This document shows positions 11,382 to 24,669 of a stretch of 64,000 nucleotides of DNA, piece after piece. Both the position numbers and the translations under genes were made by a program. This stretch comes from Cololabis saira. Taxonomy: Eukaryota > Chordata > Actinopteri > Beloniformes > Belonidae. A model generated the notes under the pieces. It did not search any database and was not told the origin of the DNA. It was given only the letters and a program-made list of their open reading frames with translations. The stretch covers positions 6,245,847 to 6,309,846 of the forward strand of contig NC_084597.1 in assembly GCF_033807715.1 (NCBI RefSeq). The letters run 5' to 3'. How positions within the stretch are numbered: position 1 is the stretch's first letter; each line of letters opens with the position of its first letter.

Positions 11382-11668
11382 TTATCCATAACTTAAACTT
11401 AAAGTACCATTATAATTAAACAAAGCAAAAAAATCATCTCTTCTTTCTGATGATCTTGCTCTGGGAGATCTGTCCGGTGTAGTTTTATCTGGGGTTTCCA
11501 GGTGATGTCCTGCAGTTTTCTGCAGAAGAGAAGAAAACAAGTCCAGAATCACATCTTTCCTCTTTTCCACATTCTCTTGGAGATTCTTGTCCAGCCTGCT
11601 CACCTCACTCCTGCAGTTGGTCTGTTTACCAACCCAATAGTCTGATTTGAAGGTTTGCAGCATCAGTG
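11382..11668 (-). CDS. Possible terminal exon of an unrecognised gene (copy 1)
   Basis: On the - strand a pyrimidine-rich tract ending TTTATTTCCAAG gives a plausible splice acceptor, followed by about 94 codons to a stop. The peptide begins ALMLQTFKSDYWVGKQ, has a single Cys, a helical charged stretch (LDKNLQENVEKRKDVILDLF) and a basic tail (RSPRARSSERR). An AATAAA on the - strand at 11127-11132 would suit a 3' UTR. The copy in Y2 keeps the frame across all but the last residues; between the two I counted two amino-acid changes and two silent changes. The family is not recognised. A secreted helical protein is conceivable but unproven, and a chance open frame cannot be excluded. No upstream exon was found. 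Confidence 0.4.
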
Positions 11669-12170
11669 CTTGGAAATAAAGAGATAAAGAGAAACATGAA
11701 TGCATCAATTTAATAGAATATGGAGATGGGTAGAAGTCAGTCTTGCACACATTTAGCTGCTATTTCACCTCTGACATTTTAACAATACTTAAGTAAAGAA
11801 AAGAAAAAAACAAAAGAAATGTCAGTGACAGAACTCGTGTCCTTTATGTATAGGACTTGTTTCAGCTGTTTTTTCATTCCCTGTTACGATGTTTCCATCT
11901 AGTGGTGACTTCCAGGTACTGCAGCGACTGTAGGACTCATAGCGCCAAATACTGAATGTAACATACATTCAATACAAAACCAAAATACATCTCTGATCTC
12001 CTTTTTTCTTTTTTAAACTCAGAGGTGCCAGAAATGACAGGCCAGAAGCCTATAAGCTCGTTTTCTCATCGTTGTATGAGGACACGTGATGAGGGCCTGC
12101 CAGGTGAATTGAATTGAATTTGAATTGAATTGAAATCTTTATTTCGAGCATACAGAAAAAAAACAAAAAA

Positions 12171-12366
12171 ACAATTTCACAAAACAAAAAAAGTTTAATC
12201 GAAATGTCGAGAAAAAAGTCGAAATTTCGAGAAAAAAGTCAAAATATTGAGAAAAAAGTCTAAATTTCGAGGAAAAACGTCGAAATGTCGAGATTAAAAA
12301 GGAAGAAAAAAGAGAAAAAAAGAAGAAAAAGGAAAAAAAGGAAAAAAGAAGAAAAAAAGAGAATAG
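12171..12366. repeat. About 22-bp tandem repeat and polypurine run
   Basis: Several units of the type GTCGAAATTTCGAGAAAAAA occupy about 12195-12295, followed by a GAAAAA-rich purine tract to 12366. Confidence 0.8.
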
Positions 12367-12960
12367 GGGGGGGGCGCGGGTGTCTTATCAGGGCCGGCTT
12401 TGCTGGTCCTGCTTCCTGGCTTCGGCCTCCGCTCCCCCTCCTTCCCCCCCTACACGATTCATACGCACATAGGCAAAGGGCGGGGGGTCCGGGTCGTGGG
12501 GGGCATTGTCCCGCGTGGCCCGGCACTCCCCGCCTCACGGTTTTAACAGCAAAATAGACACTGCACATTCAACACTTAATAAATACATTTGACAAGGACA
12601 CGTAGTTCGGGAGGGGGGGGGTCGGTGTCAAATCGATACTTGGCCCTCCCCCTCCCTGTTTTTATGGCATTAATCACATGCACTCAACACCAGGGGCGGG
12701 AGGGGGTCCCACATCACCCGCGTTCCCTCACCGGCCTGGGACAGGTGGGTCGGGTTACCCGGGCCTGGCGGGGCTCGCCGTGCAGCCTGGGGCGCCTTCT
12801 GGCGGTGCTGGACTCCTCCGGGGAGGGGGAAACGGTGCGTGATTGTGTGTCTGTGTCGGTGAGAATGCGGTATGGAAGGGTCCTGCCATGGAGGATTTGA
12901 GCCTCCATTGGCAGGACAGCAAAACTTAATAATTTATCATTATTATATTATACAAAGATG

Positions 12961-13028
<68 letters not shown>
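12961..13028. repeat. (ATT)n microsatellite
   Basis: About 22 uninterrupted ATT units. Confidence 0.97.
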
Positions 13029-13612
13029 GTATAGTATATCATATTATTATTAGTATAGATATCGGATAGGTGAATGGATGAATGAATGGGATGCCTGGGT
13101 CTGGGGCCCTCCGTTGTCGGGCCTGCACGTGTGTCGCCTTGTTGGGGGGTTCCCTCTCTCCGGGCCCGTCTCCGGTCCCCCCCGCTGCCTCTGCGGCGGG
13201 GCGCCCCTCTGGTCTTGGAGGGCCACTTTGTGGGGGGCGGGTGCGCCTGCCCGCGTCGGCGGCCGGGGCGGCTCTGTCTCTCCGGGCAGGCTGGCCCCCT
13301 GCCGGGTGGGGGTCGTTGGCCTGAAGGGTGAGGGCCTCCTGGCCGCGTGTCCGGCCCGGACCGGGTGGCCGGGGATTGCCTGGGTCGCGGTCCGCTGCCG
13401 CGGGATCCCTGGCTGCTTCTTCCCGCGCCGTGCGGACCCCCTCGGCCGCTGCTGGGGGGGGGGGGGGGGGCTCGCAGGCGGTGGGTTGCCTCCCTCCTGC
13501 TTCTCCCCTCTGTGGGGTCGCCGGTGGCCTGGGTTCCGGGCTCTTCCGTGTCGGCCTCTGGTCTCGCGGGTGGCGGGGTTGCCCCCCCCCCCCCCACTAT
13601 AGATACACTTCA

Positions 13613-13696
<84 letters not shown>

Positions 13697-13697
13697 T
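13613..13697. repeat. (CA)n microsatellite
   Basis: Nearly pure CA repeat followed by degenerate CA-rich DNA with ACATAC variants to about 13815. Confidence 0.97.
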
Positions 13698-14261
13698 ATA
13701 GCCACTTAGTCACATGCATATACACAAACATACACAGCCACACAAACATATACATACACACACACACATACGCATGATCATATACATACACACACACACA
13801 CATAGACATACACACTGGCTTGTTCACCTGCATGCTGGCTCTCTAGTTTTTGGGGTTAGGTAGCGGTAGCGGTAGCTTAGCTCAGACTGCAATCAGATCT
13901 CAAGATTTAAGTCGATTGCTGTTGTTGTTTTGGTTGGCTCCGTGCCGGTTTCGTGTTTTGTTTGTGGTTTTTTGTTGCAGATTTCCAGTACGTGTTTCCA
14001 TGTGTTCCTGCTTCCTGGATTGGCAGTGGATGTCGTCACCCCCGCCCCCCCCCCCCCACAAAAAAAAAAAAATTAAAAAAAAATTACTGGGTTTGTATGT
14101 GTATGTTTATGTATGTGTACGCATATGTATGCGTATATATATGTATATATAGTAAATATAGTAATAATGCACATGTGTATGCTTTTGGTTTCTACCATCA
14201 TGGTATCAATCATTAATATGTGTGCAGACAAGGGAGAAAAAAAAAAAAAAAAAAAAAAAAA

Positions 14262-15530
14262 AGATGTGTTTACCAGAAATATATAATAACGACCTGTCAA
14301 CCTCTTACAAACTACAACTAGGTGCTCAGAATCTCAGAAATGTTGTGGACATTCTTATGTATGTAATTCCTATAATAGAGAATACATTAAAACACAAAAG
14401 GGAATTAAATTACATTCATTTATTTGACATATTTTCAGTTTATTTACATATTGATTTCGTTCAAGTTAAACATTTACAATAAATGAATGAATTATTTTAT
14501 TTTCGTGTCCAGACATTTAAATGACCCATCCCTCATTGGATTACACAGACACATTAATTACATCAAAATATAACATTCCGGTGTTATAAACCACCTACTT
14601 CCAGCTACAAATAATAATAATGATAATAAGCAGCAATAAATAATAATAATAAATAAAATTATAACAAAATAAAATAAAATATCCCACACTAGAAAATGAA
14701 TAAAAAATACAAAAAAATAAATAAAATTCTCTTTTAATTTGTCATGTCACTCATGTTTCTCTGTTATTCGCTGACGGGTCATACAGATGTGCGAGGCTAG
14801 TGCCAACTCAGTTAGGAGAGGAAAAAGAATGCTTTTTTAAAATGATTAGATTATAATAGGGGAAAAACTAATGCTGGAGGAGCAGGATGGAGATGTTTGG
14901 CACTGGGGCACAAAAGATGCTGCTAGATGTCAGGCTGTTTACCCTTTCACTTAGCTTTCTCTGACAACGTTACATTTCTTTTTAAAAACTTACTTTGAAT
15001 GAAAAGTAATATGTATATAATAATCAAAGTTTAGTTTAGTTTATTTGCACATAAAACAGAACCTGTATAAACAGTAAAAACAATGGTCAAATTAAGCATT
15101 GTGCAGGAGAGATGGAAGCCAAAAAGGCTTATGAAAATGCCTCCCCTTTATAAAACAAACATAACAATAACAACAGCAGTAGTAGTGTGGCACATAGGGG
15201 ATTTTATTTTAATTGTATTCATTTTAATTTTATTTATTTTAATTTTATTTTTCACATAGGATAAAGGCTCCGAAAAGCAGGCTGCTACAATAGATAATTG
15301 CCTGCTCACTTAAATATGTTATTTTATACACATCTTATATTGCATATTTACAGACACCCCGATTCAATTTTAAGCATTTCTTTTTTTTTTTTTTTTTAGT
15401 ATAAAAGGCTCGAGACCAGCTGGGGTATAAAAGCTGTGGCTGCGCTGAATTCTTCAGTTGAATTCTTCAGTTGGCCGTTATAATATATATTATTATATAT
15501 TAACACTGAGACCAGTAAAAGACACTGATC
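14262..15530. repeat. Block X1, ends next to the class I gene
   Basis: Direct copy of about 45857-47985 (X2), and reverse complement of part of 7860-8830 (X0). Begins GATGTGTTTACCAGAAATAT after a poly(A) run. Includes the TATAAAAG boxes at about 15402 and 15427 and a 14-bp tandem duplication of GAATTCTTCAGTTG near 15448. Similarity to the other copies stops at about 15530, roughly 260 bp before the class I start codon. Confidence 0.8.
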
Positions 15531-15540
15531 GGGCCACACA

Positions 15541-15787
15541 GAGAAAATCTTAAGTTTGGCTCTTTTAAGTTGTTCGACGAACAATAGACAACGCAGCAAC
15601 TCTTTGGCATTAATGTGGAGTTGCTTTGTTTTCACCGGAAAGGGGGGGCCTTTTTAGTGACGTATGGGTTAAGTTAACTTCCTTGTGTTTCTGCTGAACA
15701 GGAGGCAGAACATCGCCCTTTCCCCCTTTTTGGAAAGCGGGACAATTTACAATCTTATGTCCACTTGAACGGGATTCTGGAGTCGCA
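15541..15787 (+). promoter_or_regulatory. Putative class I proximal promoter and 5' UTR
   Basis: Lies directly upstream of the leader exon. A TGACGTA (15658-15664) resembles the CRE-like X2 part of the SXY module of MHC promoters. TTGTTTTCAC (15627-15636), read on the other strand as GTGAAAACAA, is loosely interferon-response-like. No clear TATA box or Y box was found in this interval. TATAAAAG boxes lie further upstream in block X1. Inference only. Confidence 0.35.
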
Positions 15788-15839
15788 ATGATTGGACTTC
15801 TGTTTCTGCTTCTGAGCGGAATTGATCCCACAGTGGGAG
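15788..15839 (+). CDS. Class I exon 1: leader peptide
   Basis: Encodes MIGLLFLLLSGIDPTVG plus one base, a short hydrophobic signal sequence, followed by the donor GTGAGT. The ATG at 15788 is chosen because the nearest upstream ATG (about 15757) is out of frame. Phase 1 exit matches exon 2. Confidence 0.85.
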
Positions 15840-18800
15840 GTGAGTTAAAATGTTGTTTTAGAAGAATATAAAAACCAGGAAGAGGACACACAGCGCTCGG
15901 GGTTTTTTTTTCTCTTCCTGTTTCTTCACCACAAGACGCGATCTTTTAAGGCGTTTTTAGATTAGATCCCGCTATTATGAACGAGTGTTTAATGTGCGTT
16001 GGGTAATATAAACGTATTGTGTGGCGGACACACATGGACACATGGACCTTGCTAGAGAGAAGGAAGCGTGGTCACATGTGTTTGGTTGCTTAGCAACGCG
16101 TGTTTGTTCCTGTTCCTGTTGTCATCTGTCAGTTCTGTTGTCAGTTGGATTCCGCTGTCTTGAAATAAAGTCCTGTTTTATCAACCTCTGGAGTCGAGCC
16201 TCATCCTGCCACAATATGTTTAGTTTAGTTTAGTTTATTTAAGGATCCCCATTAGAAGCACACAAATGTGCCTCTAGTCTTCCTGGGGTCCTGAACATAA
16301 AAATACAGTGCAGTGCAGTCATACAGTAAAAAAAACAAAAAACAAAAAAAAAACAATCACACAGGCTGCACAGACCTAAAATGATAAAAACATAAATTTG
16401 AGAATAATACTGATAAACAATGAAGTAAATACAGACAAATTAAAAATATATAATATATAAATATATTAAAAATATAACGCATATTATTTCTGACCTTGTG
16501 CCTGAAGGCAAATTGAGGGGGTAGTTTTGTATACATAACACGAGGTCATCTGTGGGCGTGTAGAATGAGGATACGCCCTCAGACAGGTGTAGTTTTCATA
16601 ACAAGGATGGATGCACACCGGGATGATGGCTTTTTGGCCGGTTTTTACTTCTTGCAAAGCCTCGGATTTTTATGTTCATTTGTTCAAACATGGATCATCC
16701 TTTGTGGTTCTGGACACATGTCGGTTTATGGTGACCTCAGCTCTGAGGATGAGTAGCTTTGGATTTCCTCATGTCCCCAGTATATGCGATGTCTTGCAGC
16801 TGTTGTTACTCTCATCAGCTGTTTCCTCATTTTATAAAATAATAATTATAAATGTAATAAACAACAACTTCCCCCTGATGGGCTGTACTGAGGTTATGTG
16901 ATAATCAAACCCCTCCCACCACCCGCCACCGGGCAAGGGGGCGTCTTCCAATAAAAGGGGCTTAAAATGCAAACATCTGTTATATGTGAACATTTTCCAT
17001 GAGTATTTTACAAACTTTGTATTAACAAGGGTATAATCAAATAAATAAGACATCAGTTTACTTACAATGATCAAGAGCAATTAAAGGAACCAGCAACACA
17101 TAATTATGTCCCTTTCCATTTAAGTTGAGTACTTCTAAAGGGTATTTGTTGTTAATTATTGTTACACATTAAAAAGCTTTTGTGAAGCAGAATTGAAATC
17201 CCAGGTCAGAAACTTAAACTACTTAATGTAGACTGAATAGAAATGCAGTTTACTGAATTTAAGTGAATATTCTAGAAAAATTCTATTAATTCCAAAAGTC
17301 ATTCAAACAGATAAATATGAAGGCTTAGGCCCAATCCCAATACTCCCCCTACTTTCTTTCACTAGCGCTTCTTTTCTTCACTACCCCTAAAAAAGAAGGG
17401 ACAGATTTTAGGGCATTTGAGATCTTCCCAGGGGCCTGTTCCAATACTCCCACTACTCCTACTTTCAGCACCAACCCTAAAATCCGGAAGCTGAGAGTCA
17501 AAAGCTTTTTTAATTTCAGCTGTAGCGCTGTTAATATGCCACTTTATTAAGTTTGAATATTTTTTAAAGCGTAGAAGTAACCGTTAAGATCCCCAACCTG
17601 TGCTCAGTTTATCCAAATAACGCCTGTTGAGAAATTTGATCTGATGTTTTCGGCGATGATGAGACCGGGGCGCAGCAGCAGCAGCAGCTGTTACCATGGT
17701 AACAGCAGCAGCAGCAGCTCACGTACAGACGTGATCGCCAGGTCGACCTGCGCCGTCGTCCCGGGGAGAAACCTGCAGCTCTGTGGAGAATTACCGCTGG
17801 CCGAAATAAATCCTTTAGGAAGATAAATGTTGGTTTAATATATGAAATCTAACAGTTGTAGCTACGCCCGCCGGCTCCGGAGCTGATTTATGGTTCTGCG
17901 TTAAATCGACGCAGAGTCTACGACGTAGGGTACGGCGTACGTTGCGCATCGCCGCGTAACCTAAGCCGTAGGCTCTGCTTTGGTGTAACGCAGAACAGGG
18001 CTACAAAGAGGGAGGTGGATGAGGTGTTTCATACTAAGGGCAAACCAAGAGCTGGTGAAAGATTTTTAAATGAAAATGTTGGATATAGATAAATGTTTCA
18101 GACAGTATGAACAAATTTAATGTTAGATTTCATTGAACTATTTTTTGGATTGGCTACCTTAAGATACAGGTTAGATTAGAGCTCTAAAATTGAAATAGAT
18201 GCTCAATAAACTCAGATAAAACTTTTTTGGTTTAATGTACTTTATTCCTGTTACAGAAAACACCCCACCACGTTTTCTCTCGATTAACGACTAAAACCTT
18301 GTTATATAAAGTCTATGACTTAAATGAGTACATTTTTATGTTCGGTTTCCTTTAACCTCAGCAGGTAAATTTCATATAGCAGTGACGTCGAAGCTCAAAT
18401 CATTTCTCATTCGTTCCCCTCCTTGTTTGTTCCACTTTCGTGCTGTAACTCTCTCTCTGACGATTAGAATCGTTTATTCTCTTGATTGTGAATAATTCAA
18501 TTTGAATCTGAATTGATTTAGGCCTATTTGAATAATTGCTTTCAAAATGTGAATCTGAATATACTAATTTGAATCTGAATCTACTGGTTTAAATGTGTAT
18601 CACGATAAAATCTAAACTGTATTTCATTCCTTAATTCATACTCACTTTTCAGTTTCACGTCTCTTTTTTAAAATTCAAATTTCTGTGTCACACATCCAGA
18701 CCCTCGGGTCAGGCAAAACTAACCGAACGAGGATTGGTCGATTTTACGCACTTTCTTTTTTTTTAATTGAAAGACAAAATGCAAACAGCACAATCCAACC

Positions 18801-21800
18801 GCCAGGGGGGAGACACACACTCAGCGGTGGAAAATCAGGACACAATGAACTACAGAAATACATTAAAAAGAGCACACAAAGTTAAAGGTATAGTCTGTGA
18901 TCGTATTCAAAAACATTTATTGTTATACTTGGTGAAATGGTCCTTGCATCCTGAGAGTACGCAGGGAATAATGTGTTCAGAAAAAGGAAAGGAAAAAATC
19001 CGACCTCTCTGAGAGCTTTAATCCTATAAAAACTCTAACCAATCTGTTATTTGCACTCCGAATGAAACGGATTGGTCAGAGGACCAGAGGAATGGCAGGG
19101 GGGAAAGAACCAATCAGATCCCTTCATTTTAAGTCCTGCCCACGCCCCCCTCTGTCCCATGCGCGTACTCTGCTTCCAGCCCCCGTGTCCACTTCCCACG
19201 GGTCCTCCTCGGCTCACAGTGTCCCAGTGAACCCCCCCCCCCCCTCCCCTCTGCCACGGAGCCCCAGTATGTAGTTATTTCCAGAGCGGCTCGGTCCCCG
19301 CTGTGTGGGTGAGCAGGGAGCAGAGCCGTCGGCTGGGGGGGTCGCCCCGCCGTGACCGTCTCCCGCAGTGGCTGGATGTCGCGGCTCTGATCGGCTAGTT
19401 ATTCCCAGAGCGGGTCGGTCCCCGCTGTGTGGGTGAGAGCGGGGAGACGCAGCGGGGTCTGCAGGGTCTGGACACGAGCAGCTGCACTGAAGCGCCGCAG
19501 CAGCTCCGGCTCGGAACCAGTATGGGGGTCCGTGGGGATGGAGGCGTCTCACTCCCCGCGACTGCGTAGAGCGCCGATGCGGGTGGCGGTGCGCTGCGGT
19601 GCCGTGCAGGCTTTGTTGCCACGGCTACGTCGTAGGGCTACGCCGTAGCCTACGGCGTAGGGTACGCGGTGACGCGCACCATTCTGCGTTGGTGTAACGT
19701 GGAACCATAAATCAGCCTTCAGTGTGTGATCTCTCTGCTGTTCTGAACTTTTCTGTTGTGCTCATTTTGCTGGGACGTCGGGTCCCTCCGCCGAGACACA
19801 ACTTTTGCGGTATGCGTTCATTGTTGTGTCTAAAAAGGATGCGCAGTTTCAGTGTGGACAGAGAGCGTCGATGTCACGCAGCTCGACGTGATAGTCGGAC
19901 GCTCTCATGCAGTTACAGGCTGTAAATGGATCTTAAGCCTGAATTACGGTTCTGCGTTGTGGCTCAAGGAAGGACCATGCATCTTCTGAAGGTGTCTGAA
20001 CAGCTTCAGGTGCTTGGAAGATCTGAAACCATAAACAGAAATAAATGTATTACGGTACTAATAGAGCTCCGTAACACGGAGTAACACCGGAGCTAAGCTA
20101 AATACTTAGCCCATGCAAAGATCATACTTGTAAACAAATATAAATAATGGCGGAAGCTCTGGCCGGCGGAGTTGGTTGTGGGCGTGGTTTCAGCAGCGGA
20201 AGAGATCCGGCGAAGATTGAGGTCATTTTTAAGGCTCACCATGAAAAATCAATTGGCTGTAACTCAGCAATACATTATTTAATGTGGTCGAAAACGTATG
20301 TGCACGATTGTAGACTGAGCCTGAAGACATTTATGGTGGAATATTCAGGATCGGTTTTCGCGCCACCTGTTGGCACCAGGAATTGTCATGTCTTCTAGTA
20401 TGCATCCGTGCTCCAAGCGAGATGAGCGGATGTTAAATCAATAAATGTGATATTTCATGGTTTGCATTAATGGGCGTGGCAAGATGGCTCAACAGCGCCC
20501 CCTAGAAAACTTTTCTCTGCCATAACTTTTGAATGGTTTGACATAAAGACTCGTGGGTGGTGTCATCGGACTCGGTATTGAGTTCTTGACCTTCATTGGC
20601 CTGAATTAGCCCCGCCCCTTCTTCTGATTGGTCAATATTTGATAGTTCCTATTTTCTGCCATAACTTTTGAATGGTTTGACATAGGAAGTCGTGGGTGGT
20701 GTAATTTCTGATATGTTTATGGGGGGCGGTGGCCATGAGTGCGAGGGCCCGTTCATCGCTGCTTACAGCTTTAATTATATTTGTTTTCAATTGTTAGTTC
20801 TAAATATATTATTGAACCCATCTACTGTACCTGTTTGAGATCATGTCTGAAAATAAATAGCATTATTTAACAATTTATGAAGATGAAATTCTAAAAAAAA
20901 GCAAAACCTCAACATTACTCTCTTCTTGCAGTGACTCACTCTCTGAAGTATTTCTTAACTGGATCATCTGGAATCACAAACTTCCCAGAGTTTGTGGCTG
21001 TTGGATTAGTAGATGATGTTCAGATGGTTCACTATGACGGCAACACCAGGAAGGCAGAACCTAAACAGGACTGGATGAGCAGGATAGATGATCCACAGTG
21101 GCAAAGGGAAACTGTGGGCTTTGAAGATACCCAGAAGAAATTCAAGGACAGTCTTGAATCTTTGCAGCAGCGCTTCAACCAAACTGGAGGTTAGTTTGTG
21201 TTTCTTTGTTTTATTGGAAATGTGTGTTTTTTATTGTTGTACAACAAAGGGAGTACTGGTTCAGTTATTAGAGAGTTATTAAAAATGGTCTTACAATAGT
21301 TATTAATAATGAAGATGACTTATCAAAATTAATTCACAAAATATATAAATCAAAATGGGATACCACCAGACTTATCAGGAAATAATAACTAAACAGCAAA
21401 ATCACCCTGGGAGAGGGCTTGCGAGAAAAGAGAGCTTAGGAGAAAAGAGAGAGAGGGGGAGCCTGGTCTTTATAGCCTGGGCTGAAATAAATTGGCTGGG
21501 GACCCTCGGGTCAATGCCCAATGAGATTTCTATTCCTAATCACCAAATGTAAATGAAAAAGCCTGCTGAGGCCTTGAGCCATTTTGGAGCTTCCTGTGTT
21601 TCAAACTATGCGGCATGATCAGGATCCACCTGAAAAAAGGACACAAACACTTCATCTGGTAGCAACTAAAAGAAAAAGTCTATGAAGCGCTAGTAAAGAT
21701 GCTGCTCAGCAGTTAAACAGTAAATCCTCACTAAAACAGCGTGTTCTACAACTGAAAACAGAACTTGTTGTTCACCTCTTCCAGACTGGATGAAATAATA

Positions 21801-24599
21801 GGGAGGTTGTGGTTGGTCTGCTCATACAGAGTCCAGTCTCTGTGCAGCAGCTTCTCTCAACTCAACTCAACTTAACTCAACTCAACTTTATTTATAAAGC
21901 GCTTTAAAACTATGGAGCTAGAACAGTCTCATAATTCACAAATGCACAGGACAAGTTTTACAAATGCACAGACCGATTTGCAAATACACACACCGTTTCA
22001 CACGTGCACAGAACAATTCACAAGTGCGTAGGACAAGATTTACAAATGTATTTTTGATGCACACACAAATATAACCTGATTTACAAATGTTTTTTTGTCT
22101 GTGAGCTGCGCTGGATTTGTGTGTGACTTTTGAGACTCCCCTGATGTGACTAGATCCACAAATACGTTTTTTTTAACACGGAAGGATCTGCAACCAATCA
22201 GATGTCTTCCTTTGTTCAATCCAATCATAAGAGCGCACCCACGTGGGGGACGCAGAGCAGTGGATAAAACACGACTTACTCTAAACCAATCAGATTAAAG
22301 GGGCGGATACACCTGCTGTTTGAACTGCGTTAGCGCTGTTCACTTAGAAAAGTGATTAATATTTGGAGTTGGTGGAGTAAAGATAAATAAACAGCAACAG
22401 GAGATAAAATATAAATAAACAGGATGGAGAGGAGATCACTGTTCTGATTTTCTTGTGATCTTGGTAAGGAAAACAGCGCGATCAGAGATGGTTTGTCGGG
22501 CTGTTCAACCAGAGCCGTCAGGAGAGCTCTTAGTCCTGCCGATGCAGCAACTGATGAGAAACAGCAGAGATATTTCTGTATTTGAACTACAGGTGTCTTT
22601 CAGGAGAACGAGCCTGTTGACGGGGGTGAATATTGCTGCAGGTCGTGTTCTGGCTCTGGCCGCGAGTGGCGCTGGTCCCGGTCAGACACCAGCTGACCAC
22701 AGTGACCAGACGTGGAGGTCAGAAACAAGCAGCTGTTATCCTCACATTTATGATGTGACATCGCCACCACACAGAGACAAACATGTGTCAAAACAGCGGT
22801 GGCAGATCAACACAGTCCCGGTGCAGATAGAGATCATGGGAAGATGCAGCCGCGATGATGCTGGTCGGGGTTTAGTCCACCGATCATCAAACATCTGAGC
22901 TGGATACAGACGTTCTTCGGTTATAAGTCGACTGATACCGACTTTACTCCAGATATTTCGGTAAATTAATCTCCTGACATGCGCTGCTGCTCCACCTGGC
23001 CGCTGCAGCTCGTCCCCGTCAGACAGCGCAGCAGCTCTCTGCTGCGTCTGTCTGGTTCTGAGCTGAATCAGCGGGACAATCCCAAGTAACACGTCGTGAA
23101 ACCAAACGGAGCAAATATATAAAAATCTCCGCTGTTTCTCATCATCAGTTGCTGCATTGGCAGGACTTGGAGTTCAGTCTCCCGACGGCTCTGGTTGAAC
23201 AGCCCCAGAAAATCAGAACAATGATCTCCTCTCCATCCTGTTTATTTATATTTTATCTCCTGTAGCTGTTTATTTATCTTTACTCCACCAACTCGAAATA
23301 TTAATCACTTTTCTAAGCGAACAGCGCTATCGTAGCTCAAACAGCAGGTGTATCCGCCCCTTTAATGTGATTGGTTTACGAGTAAATCGTGTTTTATCCA
23401 CTGCTCTGCGTCCCCCACGTGGGTGCGCTCTTATGATTGGATGAAACAAAGGAAGACATCTGATTGGTTGCAGATCCTTCCGTGTTAAAAAAAACCTATT
23501 TGTGGATCTAGTCACATCAGGGGAGTCTCAAAACTCACACAAATCCAGCGCAGCTCACAGACAAAAAAACATTTGTAAATCAGGTTATATTTGTGTGTGC
23601 ATCAAAAATACATTTGTATATCTTGTCCTACGCACGTGTGAATTGTCCTGTGCATGTGTGAAACTGTGTGTGTATTTGCAAATCGGTCTCTGCATTTGTA
23701 AAACTTGTTAAAATGTTGTTAAAATCTACTTGTTGCTTTTTACAAGAAAAAATACATTTAGATTTTTATTTTCAGTGTCAGGTGTTGTCATGGATGTTAT
23801 GTTTCTTGTTATTTAAAACAATAAAATTCAACCTAAAATTCTTATCACATAATCAATAATGTCATTGATCATCTGCTGCCTTCAGTTCATGAATGTAGAA
23901 GAATACAGATGAGATCCTGAAATACGGCTGTTAATAAAATAGTAAAACTGGATTATATGAACTTTATCGTGTTACGTATCGGTTCGGTGTTTGGAACCCC
24001 AGAATGCAGAGACGGAGACAAAGTCAGTTTTAACGTGTTTATTGGTAAAACACTGTGTTTCCAAAAACGGAGAACGAGGCAGGTGAAGATGGCGGAGGAC
24101 AGGGCTGAGCACGGGTAGACGCTGAAGCACACGCAGATTGATCAGGCACGGCAAAGAGGCACCCCGGTATCAGCACAAAATCCCAGGAATTGTTAGGAGT
24201 GAAGACTGAACAAAAAGTCACAGGAAACTGATGCCACTACCATACCAGTTGTGACCGAATAATCTGCCACAGGTGTGGTGTCTTGGCCAGGCTTTATAGA
24301 TTGTCTGGGATGACAAACCAGGTGTGCCTCGTTGAGCATGCTACCACGCCCTCCGCTGCACATGCTGCCAGGGAGAGAAAGGGGTCGATCACTGTCGTCA
24401 GAAACACATCACGTTTAAGCAATAATCAATAATTTAATCAAGCAATATTCAAGCAACTTAGATAATCAAATATCTTTTAAGCAAAAAGTCTGATTTGTTT
24501 TTCTGAAATGTGGTGATTACCAACTTTTTAGTGTTTTCTAACATTATTAAAGCATTTTAATGATCAATAGGACAGTACTGATGATCAACAGGTGAAATT

Positions 24600-24669
<70 letters not shown>

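Larger units (their letters stand above)
12367..14229. other. GC-rich region with simple repeats, no gene called
   Basis: Very GC-rich with homopolymer G and C runs, so both strands show long but biased open frames (Pro/Arg/Gly-rich). None carries a recognisable domain. Two simple repeats lie inside (listed separately). It could be the 3' region of a GC-rich LINE, but I saw no reverse transcriptase nearby. Confidence 0.4.
15840..20931. other. Class I intron 1 (5.1 kb)
   Basis: Contents seen: a common fish repeat (TTTAAGGATCCCCATTAG type) at about 16212-16480, an ACTCCC-rich repeat at 17335-17500, CAG-rich DNA at 17672-17720, pieces of the TACGGCGTAGGG MITE family, a GC-rich stretch at 19130-19660 with a duplicated segment (19272-19310 and 19397-19435), and a repeat with CCATAACTTTTGAATGGTTT occurring twice (about 20519 and 20660). 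No gene called. Confidence 0.55.

Noticed and set aside
13025..13777. Several overlapping 120-215-residue Pro/Arg/Gly-rich frames on both strands
   Set aside because: Open in many frames because of high GC content and a CA repeat; no domain recognised.
22455..22898. 147-residue open frame in class I intron 2
   Set aside because: Spans one arm and the loop of a foldback element; no recognisable domain, and the arm sequence is mirrored elsewhere.
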